A stretch of 64,000 nucleotides of DNA, from NCBI RefSeq assembly GCF_027923465.1, contig NZ_BRLB01000019.1:35110-99109 (forward strand). Direction: 5' to 3'. Positions within the stretch are counted from its first letter, which is position 1, and every line of letters begins with the position of its first letter. Made by a program: the position numbers and the translations under genes. This stretch comes from Vallitalea longa (GTDB lineage Bacteria; Bacillota; Clostridia; Lachnospirales; Vallitaleaceae). Below the pieces are notes generated by a model. The model did no database searches. It had not been told where the DNA came from and saw only the letters and a list, made by a program, of their open reading frames with translations. Shown piece by piece: positions 17,458-25,999 of the stretch.

Positions 17458-18915
17458 TTATTTTATTAATTCTATATATTTATTATATTTTGTTCTTAGA
17501 TCATCAGCATTTTCTGGTACAAATCTAGAGATTTCAATGGAATTTCTCACAATTTGTCTACCTTGCTTAATATCTTCTATTTCTCCTAATCCAATTCCTT
17601 GAAGTAATATATTACCCATGGACGTAGCTTCTTTCGGTCCTGTTATCACTTCTTTTTCAGTTGCATCAGCTACTAACTGACATAATAATCTGTCTTGGAT
17701 TCCTCCTCCAAACATATGTATTGTATTATATCTTTTATGAGTTGCTTTTTCAATACCCTCTATAGTATATTTTATTGTCAAAGCAAGACTTTCCTCAATT
17801 ACACGAACTATCTCGCCAATGGTTTCTGATACTTTTTGTCCTGTTTCTTCACAGTATTTTTTAATTTTATTAGGCATATCCGAAGGAGAATAGAATAATT
17901 TGTCATCAGGATTAATGATTGATGATGTTTCTGCTTTCAATCCTTCTTCAACCATTTCACCAAAACCTATATTGATACCGTCTTTATTCCACTGTCTCTT
18001 GGATTCTTGAATCAGCCATAGTCCCATTATATTCTTGAGTAGATTGACTTTTCCACCTATTCCACCTTCATTGCTAAGACCGTACTTCTTGGTTGTTTCA
18101 TTAACAAGTATGTCATCATTTTCAACACCAACCATTACCCAAGTACCTGTAGCAATAAAAATGAAATCGTCATCAAGTGCAGGAATTGCGGCAATCGCAG
18201 AAGAAGTATCATGACTTCCTACACTTACTACTTTACAATCATTTATATCCAGTTCTTTTTTAATACTGTCCGTTAATTCTCCTATTTCCTTACCTGGTTG
18301 GATTATTTCAGGAAATATATTTTTTGCCAGACCAATCTTCTCTATCAAGTCATAATTCCAATCCCCATTACGGTAATCATACAACTGTGTAGTTGTTGCG
18401 ATGGTGTATTCAGCTTTTTTGACTCCAGTCAATATATAATTGAATAAATCAGGCATGAGAAGCATTGATACAGCATTCTCAAGTCGGTATGCATCTTCTT
18501 TCTCAGCTAATAATTGATATATTGTATTATACTGATTACAATCAATACCGCTTACGTATAGCAGTTCATCTTTACTAATGTATTCGAAACATTTTTCAAT
18601 CATATCATCTGTTCTGTTATCTCTATAATGGAAAGGATTATTGATAAGTTCACCTTTTTCATCTATCAAACCATAATCAACGCCCCATGTGTCTATACCT
18701 ATACTTTTTATATCTTCTTTATTGTTTTTGCAAATCAAAAGGCATTTCTTGATTTCATGTACCAATCTCAAAAAATCCCATTGTAAATGATTCTTGAGTT
18801 TCACAGGTTCATTGTCAAATCTATGTACTTCCTTCAAAATGATTTTATTATCTTTTAACTCTCCTATAATACCTCTTCCGCTACTTGCTCCAAAGTCGAA
18901 AGCCAACATTTTCAT
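17458..18915 (-). CDS. rhaB: Rhamnulokinase
   Basis: A FGGY-family sugar kinase of 485 residues resembling RhaB, which phosphorylates L-rhamnulose to L-rhamnulose-1-phosphate. It shows the N-terminal FDFGASSGRG nucleotide loop, DTWGVDYGLID with the catalytic-region Asp, the VGSHDTSSAI segment and the C-terminal MFGGGIQDRLLCQ adenosine motif. GGGGTGA precedes the ATG. The rhamnose isomerase and aldolase are not beside it. The only isomerase/aldolase pair in this window is about 36 kb away and under a different regulator. Related kinases (fuculokinase) cannot be fully excluded, but the RhaB pattern is close. Confidence 0.85.
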   Translation of the reverse strand: MKMLAFDFGASSGRGIIGELKDNKIILKEVHRFDNEPVKLKNHLQWDFLRLVHEIKKCLLICKNNKEDIKSIGIDTWGVDYGLIDEKGELINNPFHYRDNRTDDMIEKCFEYISKDELLYVSGIDCNQYNTIYQLLAEKEDAYRLENAVSMLLMPDLFNYILTGVKKAEYTIATTTQLYDYRNGDWNYDLIEKIGLAKNIFPEIIQPGKEIGELTDSIKKELDINDCKVVSVGSHDTSSAIAAIPALDDDFIFIATGTWVMVGVENDDILVNETTKKYGLSNEGGIGGKVNLLKNIMGLWLIQESKRQWNKDGINIGFGEMVEEGLKAETSSIINPDDKLFYSPSDMPNKIKKYCEETGQKVSETIGEIVRVIEESLALTIKYTIEGIEKATHKRYNTIHMFGGGIQDRLLCQLVADATEKEVITGPKEATSMGNILLQGIGLGEIEDIKQGRQIVRNSIEISRFVPENADDLRTKYNKYIELIK

Positions 18916-18957
18916 ATATAATCACCCCATATTATATTATTGTTTCACTTGTAGTTA

Positions 18958-18971
18958 CTTGTAATTACAAG
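18958..18971. promoter_or_regulatory. Operator for the AraR-like regulator
   Basis: A perfect 14-base palindrome, CTTGTAATTACAAG, resembles the known AraR operator ATTTGTACGTACAAAT. A half-site copy (ACTTGTAGTT) lies directly beside it at 18947-18956. It overlaps the predicted rhaB start of transcription, so bound repressor should block RNA polymerase. Confidence 0.75.
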
Positions 18972-18980
18972 CACAATTAT

Positions 18981-19009
18981 AATATACTTGATTAATTAAT
19001 CTTTGTCAA
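18981..19009 (-). promoter_or_regulatory. Sigma-A promoter of the rhaB operon
   Basis: TTGACA (19004-19009) and TATATT (18981-18986) are 17 bases apart on the minus strand, placing transcription start at the palindromic operator. The 479-base gap 18916-19394 holds this promoter, an imperfect ATGTCAC/GTGACAT repeat at 19016-19051 and the divergent nuoE promoter and Rex site. Confidence 0.8.
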
Positions 19010-19244
19010 TTGAAAATGTCACCAAGCTTTGAATAAAAAGATTAGTGACATCATTAATTAATATATCATAATAGGTAATTCAAAAAAATGATATTTAAAT
19101 TACTTAAAAAATTTGAAACTTATGCATACACAAATATTTGAGCTAAATTTTATAAATATTAACTAAATATATAATATTTTTTAGTTATAATTTATTATAA
19201 AATACTTTAGTTAATTAAAATAAACTAGATTTTTACATACAAAT

Positions 19245-19273
19245 TTGACATAATACATAAGTAGGGATATAAT
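19245..19273 (+). promoter_or_regulatory. Consensus sigma-A promoter of the NuoE/NuoF/MetV-like operon
   Basis: TTGACA (19245-19250) and TATAAT (19268-19273) are separated by exactly 17 bases, a perfect consensus. Predicted transcription start is about 19280, leaving a leader of about 115 bases that contains the Rex operator. Confidence 0.85.
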
Positions 19274-19333
19274 GACAATTAATGACAAATATATATACTT
19301 TTTTAGTGAAATGAGGTGAATACAGTTAACATA

Positions 19334-19351
19334 TTGTTAATTTTTTAACAA
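19334..19351. promoter_or_regulatory. Rex operator
   Basis: TTGTTAA-TTTT-TTAACAA is a perfect match to the Rex consensus TTGTTAANNNNTTAACAA. Rex senses the NADH/NAD+ ratio and releases DNA when NADH is high. The site is about 55 bases downstream of the predicted start of transcription and 43 bases before the start codon, suggesting a roadblock mode. Confidence 0.88.
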
Positions 19352-19394
19352 TCTTTTTGTAGGTTAAAGTATTAATTAAAAGGAGTTTAGAGAT

Positions 19395-19880
19395 ATGAAT
19401 AATAGTTCAAGTATAGTATTATCGGAGAATCAATGGTATGAAATTGATAAAATAATTAAAGATACTGGTAATGATCAACATAGATTAATTCCTATGCTGG
19501 AAAAAATTCAAAATTATCTAGGTTACATACCAGTATGTGTTCAAGAGAAAATATCTAAAAAGACAGGTATTCCAGAAGCTGAGATTTATGGTGTTGTATC
19601 TTTCTACTCTTATTTTACGATGGAACCTAGAGCAAGACATAGAGTACAAGTATGCCTAGGAACAGCTTGTTATGTAAAAGGTGGAAAAGAGATAGCTGAT
19701 AGAATTAAAACTCTATATAATGTAGAAGCTGGACAATCTACTACTGATGGTCGTTTCACTTATGAAGAAGCTAGATGTTTTGGAACTTGTGGATTAGCAC
19801 CTGTCATAGTTGTAGATGGTGAAGTTTATGGCAAAGTAAAAGTGGAAGACATTGAACAAATATTAGGACAATATAAATAA
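19395..19880 (+). CDS. NuoE/HydC-like [2Fe-2S] thioredoxin-fold subunit
   Basis: A 161-residue subunit homologous to NuoE and the gamma subunit of NAD-linked bifurcating hydrogenases. A helical N-terminus (about 10-75) is followed by a thioredoxin-like [2Fe-2S] domain with four ligands: Cys87 and Cys92 in CLGTACYVKGG, and Cys128 and Cys132 in CFGTCGLAP. It would sit beside the NuoF-like flavoprotein as a side cluster in the NADH module. AAAAGGAG lies 9 bases before the ATG. It is the first of four co-directional genes with gaps of 13-27 bases, under a Rex operator. Confidence 0.92.
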   Translation: MNNSSSIVLSENQWYEIDKIIKDTGNDQHRLIPMLEKIQNYLGYIPVCVQEKISKKTGIPEAEIYGVVSFYSYFTMEPRARHRVQVCLGTACYVKGGKEIADRIKTLYNVEAGQSTTDGRFTYEEARCFGTCGLAPVIVVDGEVYGKVKVEDIEQILGQYK

Positions 19881-19893
19881 AGGGGGAATAAAG

Positions 19894-21612
19894 TTGATAG
19901 TTAACAAAATATCAGATTTAGAATCAATAAAAAACAAGACACTAGAAATGACTAAATTAGATTCCGTCAAAAAAACTGCAAGAATCACTGTTCATATGGG
20001 AACTTGTGGAATAGCTTCAGGCGCAAAAGATGTTTTAAACAGCTTGAAGAACAAATTAAAAGACGAACATATTAAGAATATAGAAATTAAAACAACAGGA
20101 TGTATTGGTATATGTTCCAAAGAACCATTAATTACGGTTGAAAGATTTGGTGAAGAACCTATCATATATGAATATGTTAATGTAGAAAAACTTAATGAAA
20201 TATATGATTCACATATAAAAAAAGGAAATGTAATAGCAAAATATGCTCTAGCTAGAGGTAAAGAAGTAGAACTCGAAGAAAGAGTTGACAATAATGGTCA
20301 TATAGAATCTCAAAAAATAGTAGATTCATCTATCAAGGGCATAGAAGAAATACCTTTCTTCCGCAAACAAAAAAGAATCGTCATGAGAAACAGAGGAGCA
20401 ATAGATCCTTATAAAATCACTGACTATATATCAAGAGATGGATATATGGCAGCATATAAAGCAGTTACAGAACTTGATAGTCAAAAAATAATCGAGGAAG
20501 TTCTTGATTCTGGTCTAAGAGGTAGAGGTGGAGCTGGCTTCCCTACAGGATTAAAATGGAAATTTGCTTCCAAAGCAGATAGTAAAGAAAAATACATAAT
20601 ATGTAATGCTGACGAAGGTGACCCAGGTGCATTTATGGATAGAAGTGTCTTGGAAAGTGACCCTCATTCAATCATAGAAGGTATGATAATAGCTGCAAAA
20701 GCAGTAGGTGCTACAAAGGGATTTATATATTGCCGTGCCGAATATCCTCTTGCTGTAGAAATATTAAACAAAGCATTATCACAAGCAAGAGCTTATGGCA
20801 TATTAGGTAAAAATATATTTGATAGCAATTTCGATTTAGATATAGAAGTATATGAAGGTGCTGGAGCTTTCGTATGTGGTGAAGAAACTGCATTGATACA
20901 CTCTATTGAAGGAAAAAGAGGAAATCCACGATTAAAAATACCTTATCCAGCCCAAAAAGGTGTATTCTCTAAACCAACCGTTATTAATAATGTAGAGACT
21001 TTAGCTAATATTTCGCCTATCATTTTAAATGGAAGTGACTGGTTCAGACAAATAGGTAGTGAAAAAAGTAAAGGAACAAAAGTTTTTTCAATAACAGGAG
21101 ATATCAACAATGTAGGTTGTGTTGAAATACCAATTGGAACCTCAATAAAAACAGTGCTTGATGACATTGCAGACGGTACTCAACAAGGAAGCACAATAAA
21201 AGCAGTACAATTAGGTGGCCCATCGGGAGGATGTCTACCAGCCAACTATTTTGATACACAATTAGATTATGAACCATTACAAGAACTAGGTGTAATTATG
21301 GGTTCAGGCGGTATGATTGCGATAAATGATAAGAAATCTGCTGTAGATATCGCTCGTTTCTTCATGAATTTCTGTGCAGATGAATCTTGTGGAAAATGTT
21401 TACCTGGCAGAGAGGGCACACGTCAGATGCTTAATATTCTAAACAAAATATGTGACGGTAAAGGTAATAAAGAAGATGTTGCCAAATTAGAAGATCTAGC
21501 ACAAGTAGTTAAAAAAACAGCCCTATGCGGTTTAGGTAAGACAGCTCCGAATCCTATACTAAGTACATTGAAATATTTTAAAAACGAGTATGAAGAAGCA
21601 GTTAAAGAATGA
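19894..21612 (+). CDS. NuoF/HydB-like NADH-binding flavoprotein
   Basis: A 572-residue FMN and NADH-binding subunit. The N-terminal HndB-like thioredoxin fold (about 28-110) has Cys38, Cys70 and Cys74. The NuoF core has the FMN/NADH motifs GLRGRGGAGFPTGLKW and NADEGDPGAFMDR, an SLBB region and the [4Fe-4S] motif ESCGKCLPGREGT near 490. Bifurcating HydB proteins usually add a C-terminal two-cluster ferredoxin domain, and this one stops without it. Start is UUG with GGGGG 8 bases upstream. It should exchange electrons between NADH and the Fe-S chain of the last gene in the operon. Confidence 0.92.
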   Translation: MIVNKISDLESIKNKTLEMTKLDSVKKTARITVHMGTCGIASGAKDVLNSLKNKLKDEHIKNIEIKTTGCIGICSKEPLITVERFGEEPIIYEYVNVEKLNEIYDSHIKKGNVIAKYALARGKEVELEERVDNNGHIESQKIVDSSIKGIEEIPFFRKQKRIVMRNRGAIDPYKITDYISRDGYMAAYKAVTELDSQKIIEEVLDSGLRGRGGAGFPTGLKWKFASKADSKEKYIICNADEGDPGAFMDRSVLESDPHSIIEGMIIAAKAVGATKGFIYCRAEYPLAVEILNKALSQARAYGILGKNIFDSNFDLDIEVYEGAGAFVCGEETALIHSIEGKRGNPRLKIPYPAQKGVFSKPTVINNVETLANISPIILNGSDWFRQIGSEKSKGTKVFSITGDINNVGCVEIPIGTSIKTVLDDIADGTQQGSTIKAVQLGGPSGGCLPANYFDTQLDYEPLQELGVIMGSGGMIAINDKKSAVDIARFFMNFCADESCGKCLPGREGTRQMLNILNKICDGKGNKEDVAKLEDLAQVVKKTALCGLGKTAPNPILSTLKYFKNEYEEAVKE

Positions 21613-21639
21613 TAAATAAATTTTGAAAGGAGTGGTATT

Positions 21640-22137
21640 GTGATATTTAGTAATTCATTAGAATATGAAAAGATAACTAGTAATTTAGATAAAAAAAATG
21701 ACATTATAACAATAATAGGATGTAATACATGTATTAGGGTTTCTGGTGCAGGTGGTCCTGATAAGATGAAAGAACTAGCGATGAAATTAAAGCATGACGG
21801 TTATAACGTTAAGGATGGTTTCATGTTGCCAATAACATGTATGGAACCTTACTTATTTACCGTGAAATTGAAACCAGAAGTCAATACTATCGTTTCACTG
21901 GCATGTACAGCTGGAACTTCAAATATAAAGAGAAATTTCCCAGACTATAAAATCGTAGAAACAGTTGATAATATCGGATTAATAATAGCTGATACCAATA
22001 AGGGTGTTTTAAAAATAGCTATGCCTTATAAAAAACATGAAAGTAAACTAGGAGCTGAATATCCTTTGGGTTCAGACGGAAAGAATCGTATGTCAAAAGA
22101 ACAGATACCAGTAAAAGTAGAATTAAAAACATTATAA
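21640..22137 (+). CDS. MetV-like protein (methylenetetrahydrofolate reductase C-terminal domain family)
   Basis: A 165-residue protein resembling the small zinc/cysteine domain of acetogen MetV. It shows IIGCNTCIRVSGAGGPDKM near the start, a conserved lone Cys in ITCMEP and another in SLACTAG. The canonical third cysteine of the first motif is Ser (CNTCIRVS), while the paralogous domain downstream keeps Cys at that place. GUG start with AAAGGAG 8-9 bases upstream. MetV normally partners MetF in reducing methylene-tetrahydrofolate, but no metF is adjacent. Here it lies inside a NuoEF-type operon and may be a structural subunit or the docking point for an unknown partner. Confidence 0.75.
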   Translation: MIFSNSLEYEKITSNLDKKNDIITIIGCNTCIRVSGAGGPDKMKELAMKLKHDGYNVKDGFMLPITCMEPYLFTVKLKPEVNTIVSLACTAGTSNIKRNFPDYKIVETVDNIGLIIADTNKGVLKIAMPYKKHESKLGAEYPLGSDGKNRMSKEQIPVKVELKTL

Positions 22138-22157
22138 AATTACGGAGGTGAAATAAT

Positions 22158-23375
22158 ATGATAATTTCATTAAGAGATATAAGTTATGAAGACTTAAAAA
22201 ATAAATTAAATAAAGATGACAAGATTGTATTATGGAGTTGTAATACATGTATAAAATTCTGTGGTATCGGCGGATATGACAATATGGTTTTGTTAGAAAA
22301 TATGCTTAGAGCAGATGGTTATAATATTATTGGTAAAGAATTGATAAGTATAGCATGTATGTATTCTTTAGCTGAACAACATAAGAAATCAATAGATAAA
22401 AAGAATATGTTTCAAGAAGCTACAGCAATCATTTGCTTAACATGTGAAGATGGATTCGAAACAGCAGAATCAGTATTTAATGATAAAAAAGTCATTAAGG
22501 TTGTCAAAACTATTGGCGTAGGTAATTTCACTATGGATAGAGGTCCAATATTAACTGCACCATTCGAGTGGACAGGATTAGAACAAAACAATCAAGGATA
22601 TTCTTTCCCTGAATTAGCTGAAAAATTACATCTGTATCCAACATTTTTTGATAGAAAAGAAGCTGCTGAAGATAATACAGATGAAAACATTTCCTTAACT
22701 ATAAATAATAAAAAATGTACTGCAAGAATAGGTATGACTATAATGCAAGCTTGTGAAGCTAACTCAATTAAAGTTCCTCATCTATGTTATGAAGCTGATC
22801 TGACACCAGACGCTAATTGTCGCTTGTGCTTGTGTAAAGTAAAAGGTGAAAAAGAACTTGTTCCTTCTTGTGCTACTCCTGTTAGAGAAAACATGGAGAT
22901 AATTACTCAAGATGATGAACTTGAACATGCAAGGAAAATATTACTTGAACTTGCATTAGCATCTCATGAACATAATTGCTTGACATGTTCAAAAGGTAAT
23001 CCATGTATAGCTGGTAATTGTGAATTACAGAGTTTGGTACGTGATTATGATATTAAAGAAACCAGATTCCAACAAAACAAAGAAAAATTACCTGTAGATA
23101 CTTCAAGTCCAGTATTGGTTTATGATCCGAACAAGTGTGTATCATGTGGAAGATGTGTAAGAGCTTGTAAAGAAGTCGCCTGTCAAAATAATCTAAGTTT
23201 TGTCAACAGAGGTTCCAAAACATGCGTTGCCGCAGGAGCTAACAAATTATTTAATCAAAGTGCTTGTGTTACATGTCTTGCTTGTGTCTTTGCATGTCCT
23301 ACAGGAGCTATTACAGAAAAAATCAGTCACTTTGAAGGTGACGATTGGTTAGAGACTAATGTTTATCAATCTTAG
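22158..23375 (+). CDS. Fusion of MetV-like domain with NuoG-like iron-sulfur module
   Basis: A 405-residue protein of two parts. Residues 1-about 150 repeat the MetV-like domain (WSCNTCIKFCGIGG, ACMYS, CLTCEDG), paralogous to the preceding gene. Residues about 175-395 match the N-terminal electron wire of NuoG/HydA. This wire has a [2Fe-2S] plant-type domain (CYEADLTPDANCRLCLC and SCATPV), an HxxxCxxC...C [4Fe-4S] segment (EHNCLTCSKGNPC) and two CxxCxxCxxxC [4Fe-4S] motifs (CVSCGRCVRAC and CVTCLACVFAC). No hydrogenase or formate dehydrogenase active-site domain follows. Probable role: carry electrons between NuoF and the MetV-like domain. The catalytic partner is not identified. Confidence 0.82.
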   Translation: MIISLRDISYEDLKNKLNKDDKIVLWSCNTCIKFCGIGGYDNMVLLENMLRADGYNIIGKELISIACMYSLAEQHKKSIDKKNMFQEATAIICLTCEDGFETAESVFNDKKVIKVVKTIGVGNFTMDRGPILTAPFEWTGLEQNNQGYSFPELAEKLHLYPTFFDRKEAAEDNTDENISLTINNKKCTARIGMTIMQACEANSIKVPHLCYEADLTPDANCRLCLCKVKGEKELVPSCATPVRENMEIITQDDELEHARKILLELALASHEHNCLTCSKGNPCIAGNCELQSLVRDYDIKETRFQQNKEKLPVDTSSPVLVYDPNKCVSCGRCVRACKEVACQNNLSFVNRGSKTCVAAGANKLFNQSACVTCLACVFACPTGAITEKISHFEGDDWLETNVYQS

Positions 23376-23435
23376 ATATTAGTTGTGGATATTGTTTTAT
23401 TACAATTCAAGATTTATAATTTATAATTGAAATAT

Positions 23436-23519
23436 ACTCTGTTTAGTAAATAATAATCATATAGCATACCCTATAAACCCCTTCGAACATGCACATATTT
23501 GATTAAAACTAAACAGAGT
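23436..23519. repeat. Inverted repeat with long loop between convergent genes
   Basis: ACTCTGTTTAG (23436-23446) and CTAAACAGAGT (23509-23519) are perfect 11-base complements separated by 62 bases. It lies between the stop codons of the convergent MetV/NuoG-like and glutamine-type ATPase genes. It could end transcription in both directions, but the loop is long for a terminator. Confidence 0.5.
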
Positions 23520-23525
23520 TATTTA

Positions 23526-24287
23526 TTAAATGTTTACCCTTTGAATAAAAGCTTTTGTTCTTTCGTTCTTAGTATTATTGAATACTTCTTCAGGAGTTCC
23601 CTGCTCGACAATAACACCACCATCCATAAAAATGACATGGTCTGCAACTTCTTTTGCAAAACTCATTTCATGAGTGACTATTACCATAGTCATATGTTCT
23701 TTAGCTAAATCCTTAATTACCTTCAACACTTCTCCCGTAAGTTCAGGATCAAGAGCAGAAGTTGGTTCATCGAAGAACAGTACTTTTGGATTAAGAGCAA
23801 GTGCTCTTGCTATAGATACACGTTGTTTCTGTCCACCGGACAATTGACATGGATACGCTTTTTCTTTATCAGCTATACCCATCTTTTTTAATAATTCCCT
23901 ACCTATTCCATAAGCATCTTTTTTGCTTTTCTTCTGTACATGGATAAGTGCATCAGTTACATTTCTTATAACTGAGAAATGAGGGAATAGATTGAAATTC
24001 TGAAATACCAATCCAAAGTATCCATATATCTTTTTCATATCGTCTTTTAGAGCATATTTGACATTTCCATCATCATCAGTTCTTACAGCACAATCCCCAT
24101 TATAGAATATTTCACCGGAATCTATAGTCTCCAGCATAGTTGCACATCTTAATAAAGTTGATTTTCCTGAACCTGACGGACCTATGATGGCTACTACTTT
24201 ACCTTGCTCTATATTTAGTGATATATTTTTTATTACCTCAAGGTCATCAAAGCTTTTCTTAATATTATTCATTTCTAACAGTTTCAT
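23526..24287 (-). CDS. Polar amino acid ABC transporter ATPase (GlnQ type)
   Basis: A 253-residue ATPase with Walker [13 protein letters not shown] near residue 35, Q-loop in FQNFNLFP, signature [17 protein letters not shown], Walker [13 protein letters not shown] and the switch His in VTHEMSFA. Sequence and length fit the polar amino acid (GlnQ/HisP/ArtP) class. GGAGGT lies 8 bases before the ATG, 13 bases after the permease gene. It powers import by the permease and binding protein encoded just upstream. Confidence 0.93.
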   Translation of the reverse strand: MKLLEMNNIKKSFDDLEVIKNISLNIEQGKVVAIIGPSGSGKSTLLRCATMLETIDSGEIFYNGDCAVRTDDDGNVKYALKDDMKKIYGYFGLVFQNFNLFPHFSVIRNVTDALIHVQKKSKKDAYGIGRELLKKMGIADKEKAYPCQLSGGQKQRVSIARALALNPKVLFFDEPTSALDPELTGEVLKVIKDLAKEHMTMVIVTHEMSFAKEVADHVIFMDGGVIVEQGTPEEVFNNTKNERTKAFIQRVNI

Positions 24288-24300
24288 TGATAATGACCTC

Positions 24301-24951
24301 CTATTTATAGTAATCTAATTTTTTTTCTACTTTTTCCATAACTGTAGCTACTATAAGGTTAAATATATAATAGAATATCCCTGCTGCAACAAAAGGTATC
24401 ATATCCGATCTTGCAGCAGCGATAGCTTTGGCTTGTTTAAACATCTCCGAAAAGGAAATAACATATGCCAGCGAGGTGTCTTTTACAAGAGTTATTACTT
24501 CATTGGTTACAGAAGGTAGAATACGCTTGATGACCTGTGGTAGAATAATTCTTACAAATGTTTGAATTCTATTATATCCAAGCAATTTAGCAGCTTCATA
24601 CTGCCCTATGTCCATTGACTCTATTCCACCTCTGTATATCTCTGCAAAATATGCAGCGTAATTAAGTGAAAATCCTATTATAACTGCTACGAAACGATAA
24701 CTTCTAGGCATATGTATACCGAAAATATAATACGGTCCAAAATATACTACCATCAATTGAAGCATAAGAGGAGTTCCTCGCATAATAGATATATATAACT
24801 TTATGAAATTTCTTAGTAAAAAGTTCTTGGACATTCTTCCCATAGAAACAATTAATCCAAGAGGTAAAGATATTATTAAGGTCAGAACAAATATCTCTAC
24901 GGTTTTTAACATACCTTCACTTAATTTTGATAATAAAACTAATAAATCCAA
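24301..24951 (-). CDS. Polar amino acid ABC transporter permease
   Basis: A 216-residue permease of the His/Glu/Gln/Arg three-helix-core class, with about five hydrophobic helices. The docking loop [25 protein letters not shown] is near residue 120. One permease gene is present, so it presumably works as a homodimer. It starts with UUG preceded by AAGGGGG. It lies between the binding-protein and ATPase genes with short gaps, as in a standard operon. Confidence 0.92.
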   Translation of the reverse strand: MDLLVLLSKLSEGMLKTVEIFVLTLIISLPLGLIVSMGRMSKNFLLRNFIKLYISIMRGTPLMLQLMVVYFGPYYIFGIHMPRSYRFVAVIIGFSLNYAAYFAEIYRGGIESMDIGQYEAAKLLGYNRIQTFVRIILPQVIKRILPSVTNEVITLVKDTSLAYVISFSEMFKQAKAIAAARSDMIPFVAAGIFYYIFNLIVATVMEKVEKKLDYYK

Positions 24952-24990
24952 GATTATCCCCCTTATTTTTTGATAAGCGTTATTTATGCC

Positions 24991-25791
24991 TTACTTTTTA
25001 TTGATTGTAGTTATATCTTTTCCAAACCACTCAGTTGAAATCTTCTCTAAAGTACCATCTTCAGCCATTTCCTCTAATGTTGATTGAACCTTATCTCTTA
25101 ACCCCGTATTACCGAGTAAGAATCCAACTCCATATCCTTCAGAAGATAAACTTTCATCTAGGACACTGAATTTACCATCTTTTTTCTCAATATGGTAGTT
25201 TGCAACTATTGAGTCCATAGCAACTGCATCAACTGCGCCTGATTGTAAATCCATTAGAGCCATATTATAATCAGCAGCTGTAAGATAATCACCAAATGTA
25301 TCAACTAAGTCTTGATTTTCTTTAAGAGCAGCCTCAGCACTAGAATCCGCCTGTACTACAACAGTTTTACCAGCTAAATCTTCTTTTTTTTCAATTTCTG
25401 AATCCTCTTTTACAACAAAAACTTGATCATTAGCCATATATGCATCTGTCCAAGTATAATTTTCTTCACGGCCAGTAATCGTGAACCCATTCCATATACA
25501 ATCTATATTACCTGACTCAAGTTCCATATCTTTTGCATCCCATGATATGGGCTGTAATATAAGCTCTAAGTCTAGACGTTCAGCAACTTCCTTAGCAAGG
25601 TTAAGGTCGAATCCAGTAAACTCTCCATCTTCACCAATAAAGCCCATAGGTGGAAAATCTTGATCAAATCCTACAGCAAAAGTTGTTTTTTCATCATCTG
25701 TATAAGTGTCATCCGTAGTTTTCTTGCTTGTACAAGCGGTAATGCTTATCAGTAAAATCATTAGTGTAATTAATAAGTATCTTTTTTTCAT
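24991..25791 (-). CDS. Amino acid-binding lipoprotein of the ABC importer
   Basis: A 266-residue family 3 solute-binding protein. The signal sequence ends with SITAC (Cys about 20), so it is lipid-anchored. The mature part has the family pattern TFAVGFDQDFPPMGFIGEDGEFTGFDLNLAKEVAERL, plus DAVAMDSIVANYHI near the hinge. Ligand is probably a polar or acidic amino acid but cannot be read from sequence. The chosen ATG has AGGAGA 7 bases upstream; a start twelve codons earlier has no ribosome site and overlaps a leader hairpin. Confidence 0.9.
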   Translation of the reverse strand: MKKRYLLITLMILLISITACTSKKTTDDTYTDDEKTTFAVGFDQDFPPMGFIGEDGEFTGFDLNLAKEVAERLDLELILQPISWDAKDMELESGNIDCIWNGFTITGREENYTWTDAYMANDQVFVVKEDSEIEKKEDLAGKTVVVQADSSAEAALKENQDLVDTFGDYLTAADYNMALMDLQSGAVDAVAMDSIVANYHIEKKDGKFSVLDESLSSEGYGVGFLLGNTGLRDKVQSTLEEMAEDGTLEKISTEWFGKDITTINKK

Positions 25792-25802
25792 CGTTGTTCT
25801 CC

Positions 25803-25868
25803 TAACATAGTATATTTTTTGAAGCAATAGCTTCTTTTATTATAAAGTAATTTCACCTTGCTATGTTA
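25803..25868 (-). promoter_or_regulatory. Nested-hairpin leader before the amino acid importer
   Basis: On the minus strand TAACATAG (25868-25861) can pair with CTATGTTA (25810-25803), which abuts the AGGAGA ribosome site. Inside lies a second hairpin, GAAGC-AATA-GCTTC (25821-25834). Folding could influence translation of the binding protein. No known riboswitch pattern was recognised. Confidence 0.4.
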
Positions 25869-25933
25869 TCACATTATCATAATAAAGTAAAGTTCATTTG
25901 TTTTTTTGTTGAATATTGGTATATATTGCACAC

Positions 25934-25969
25934 TGAAAAGGAAGATAATCTTGATTTGATATATCTTCC
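25934..25969 (-). terminator. Terminator of the ferredoxin gene
   Basis: GGAAGATA pairs with TATCTTCC around a 14-base loop on the minus strand, followed by TTTTC. It lies about 30 bases past the ferredoxin stop codon. Confidence 0.65.
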
Positions 25970-25999
25970 TACTTTCTACATACTGTAAATTTAAAAATA

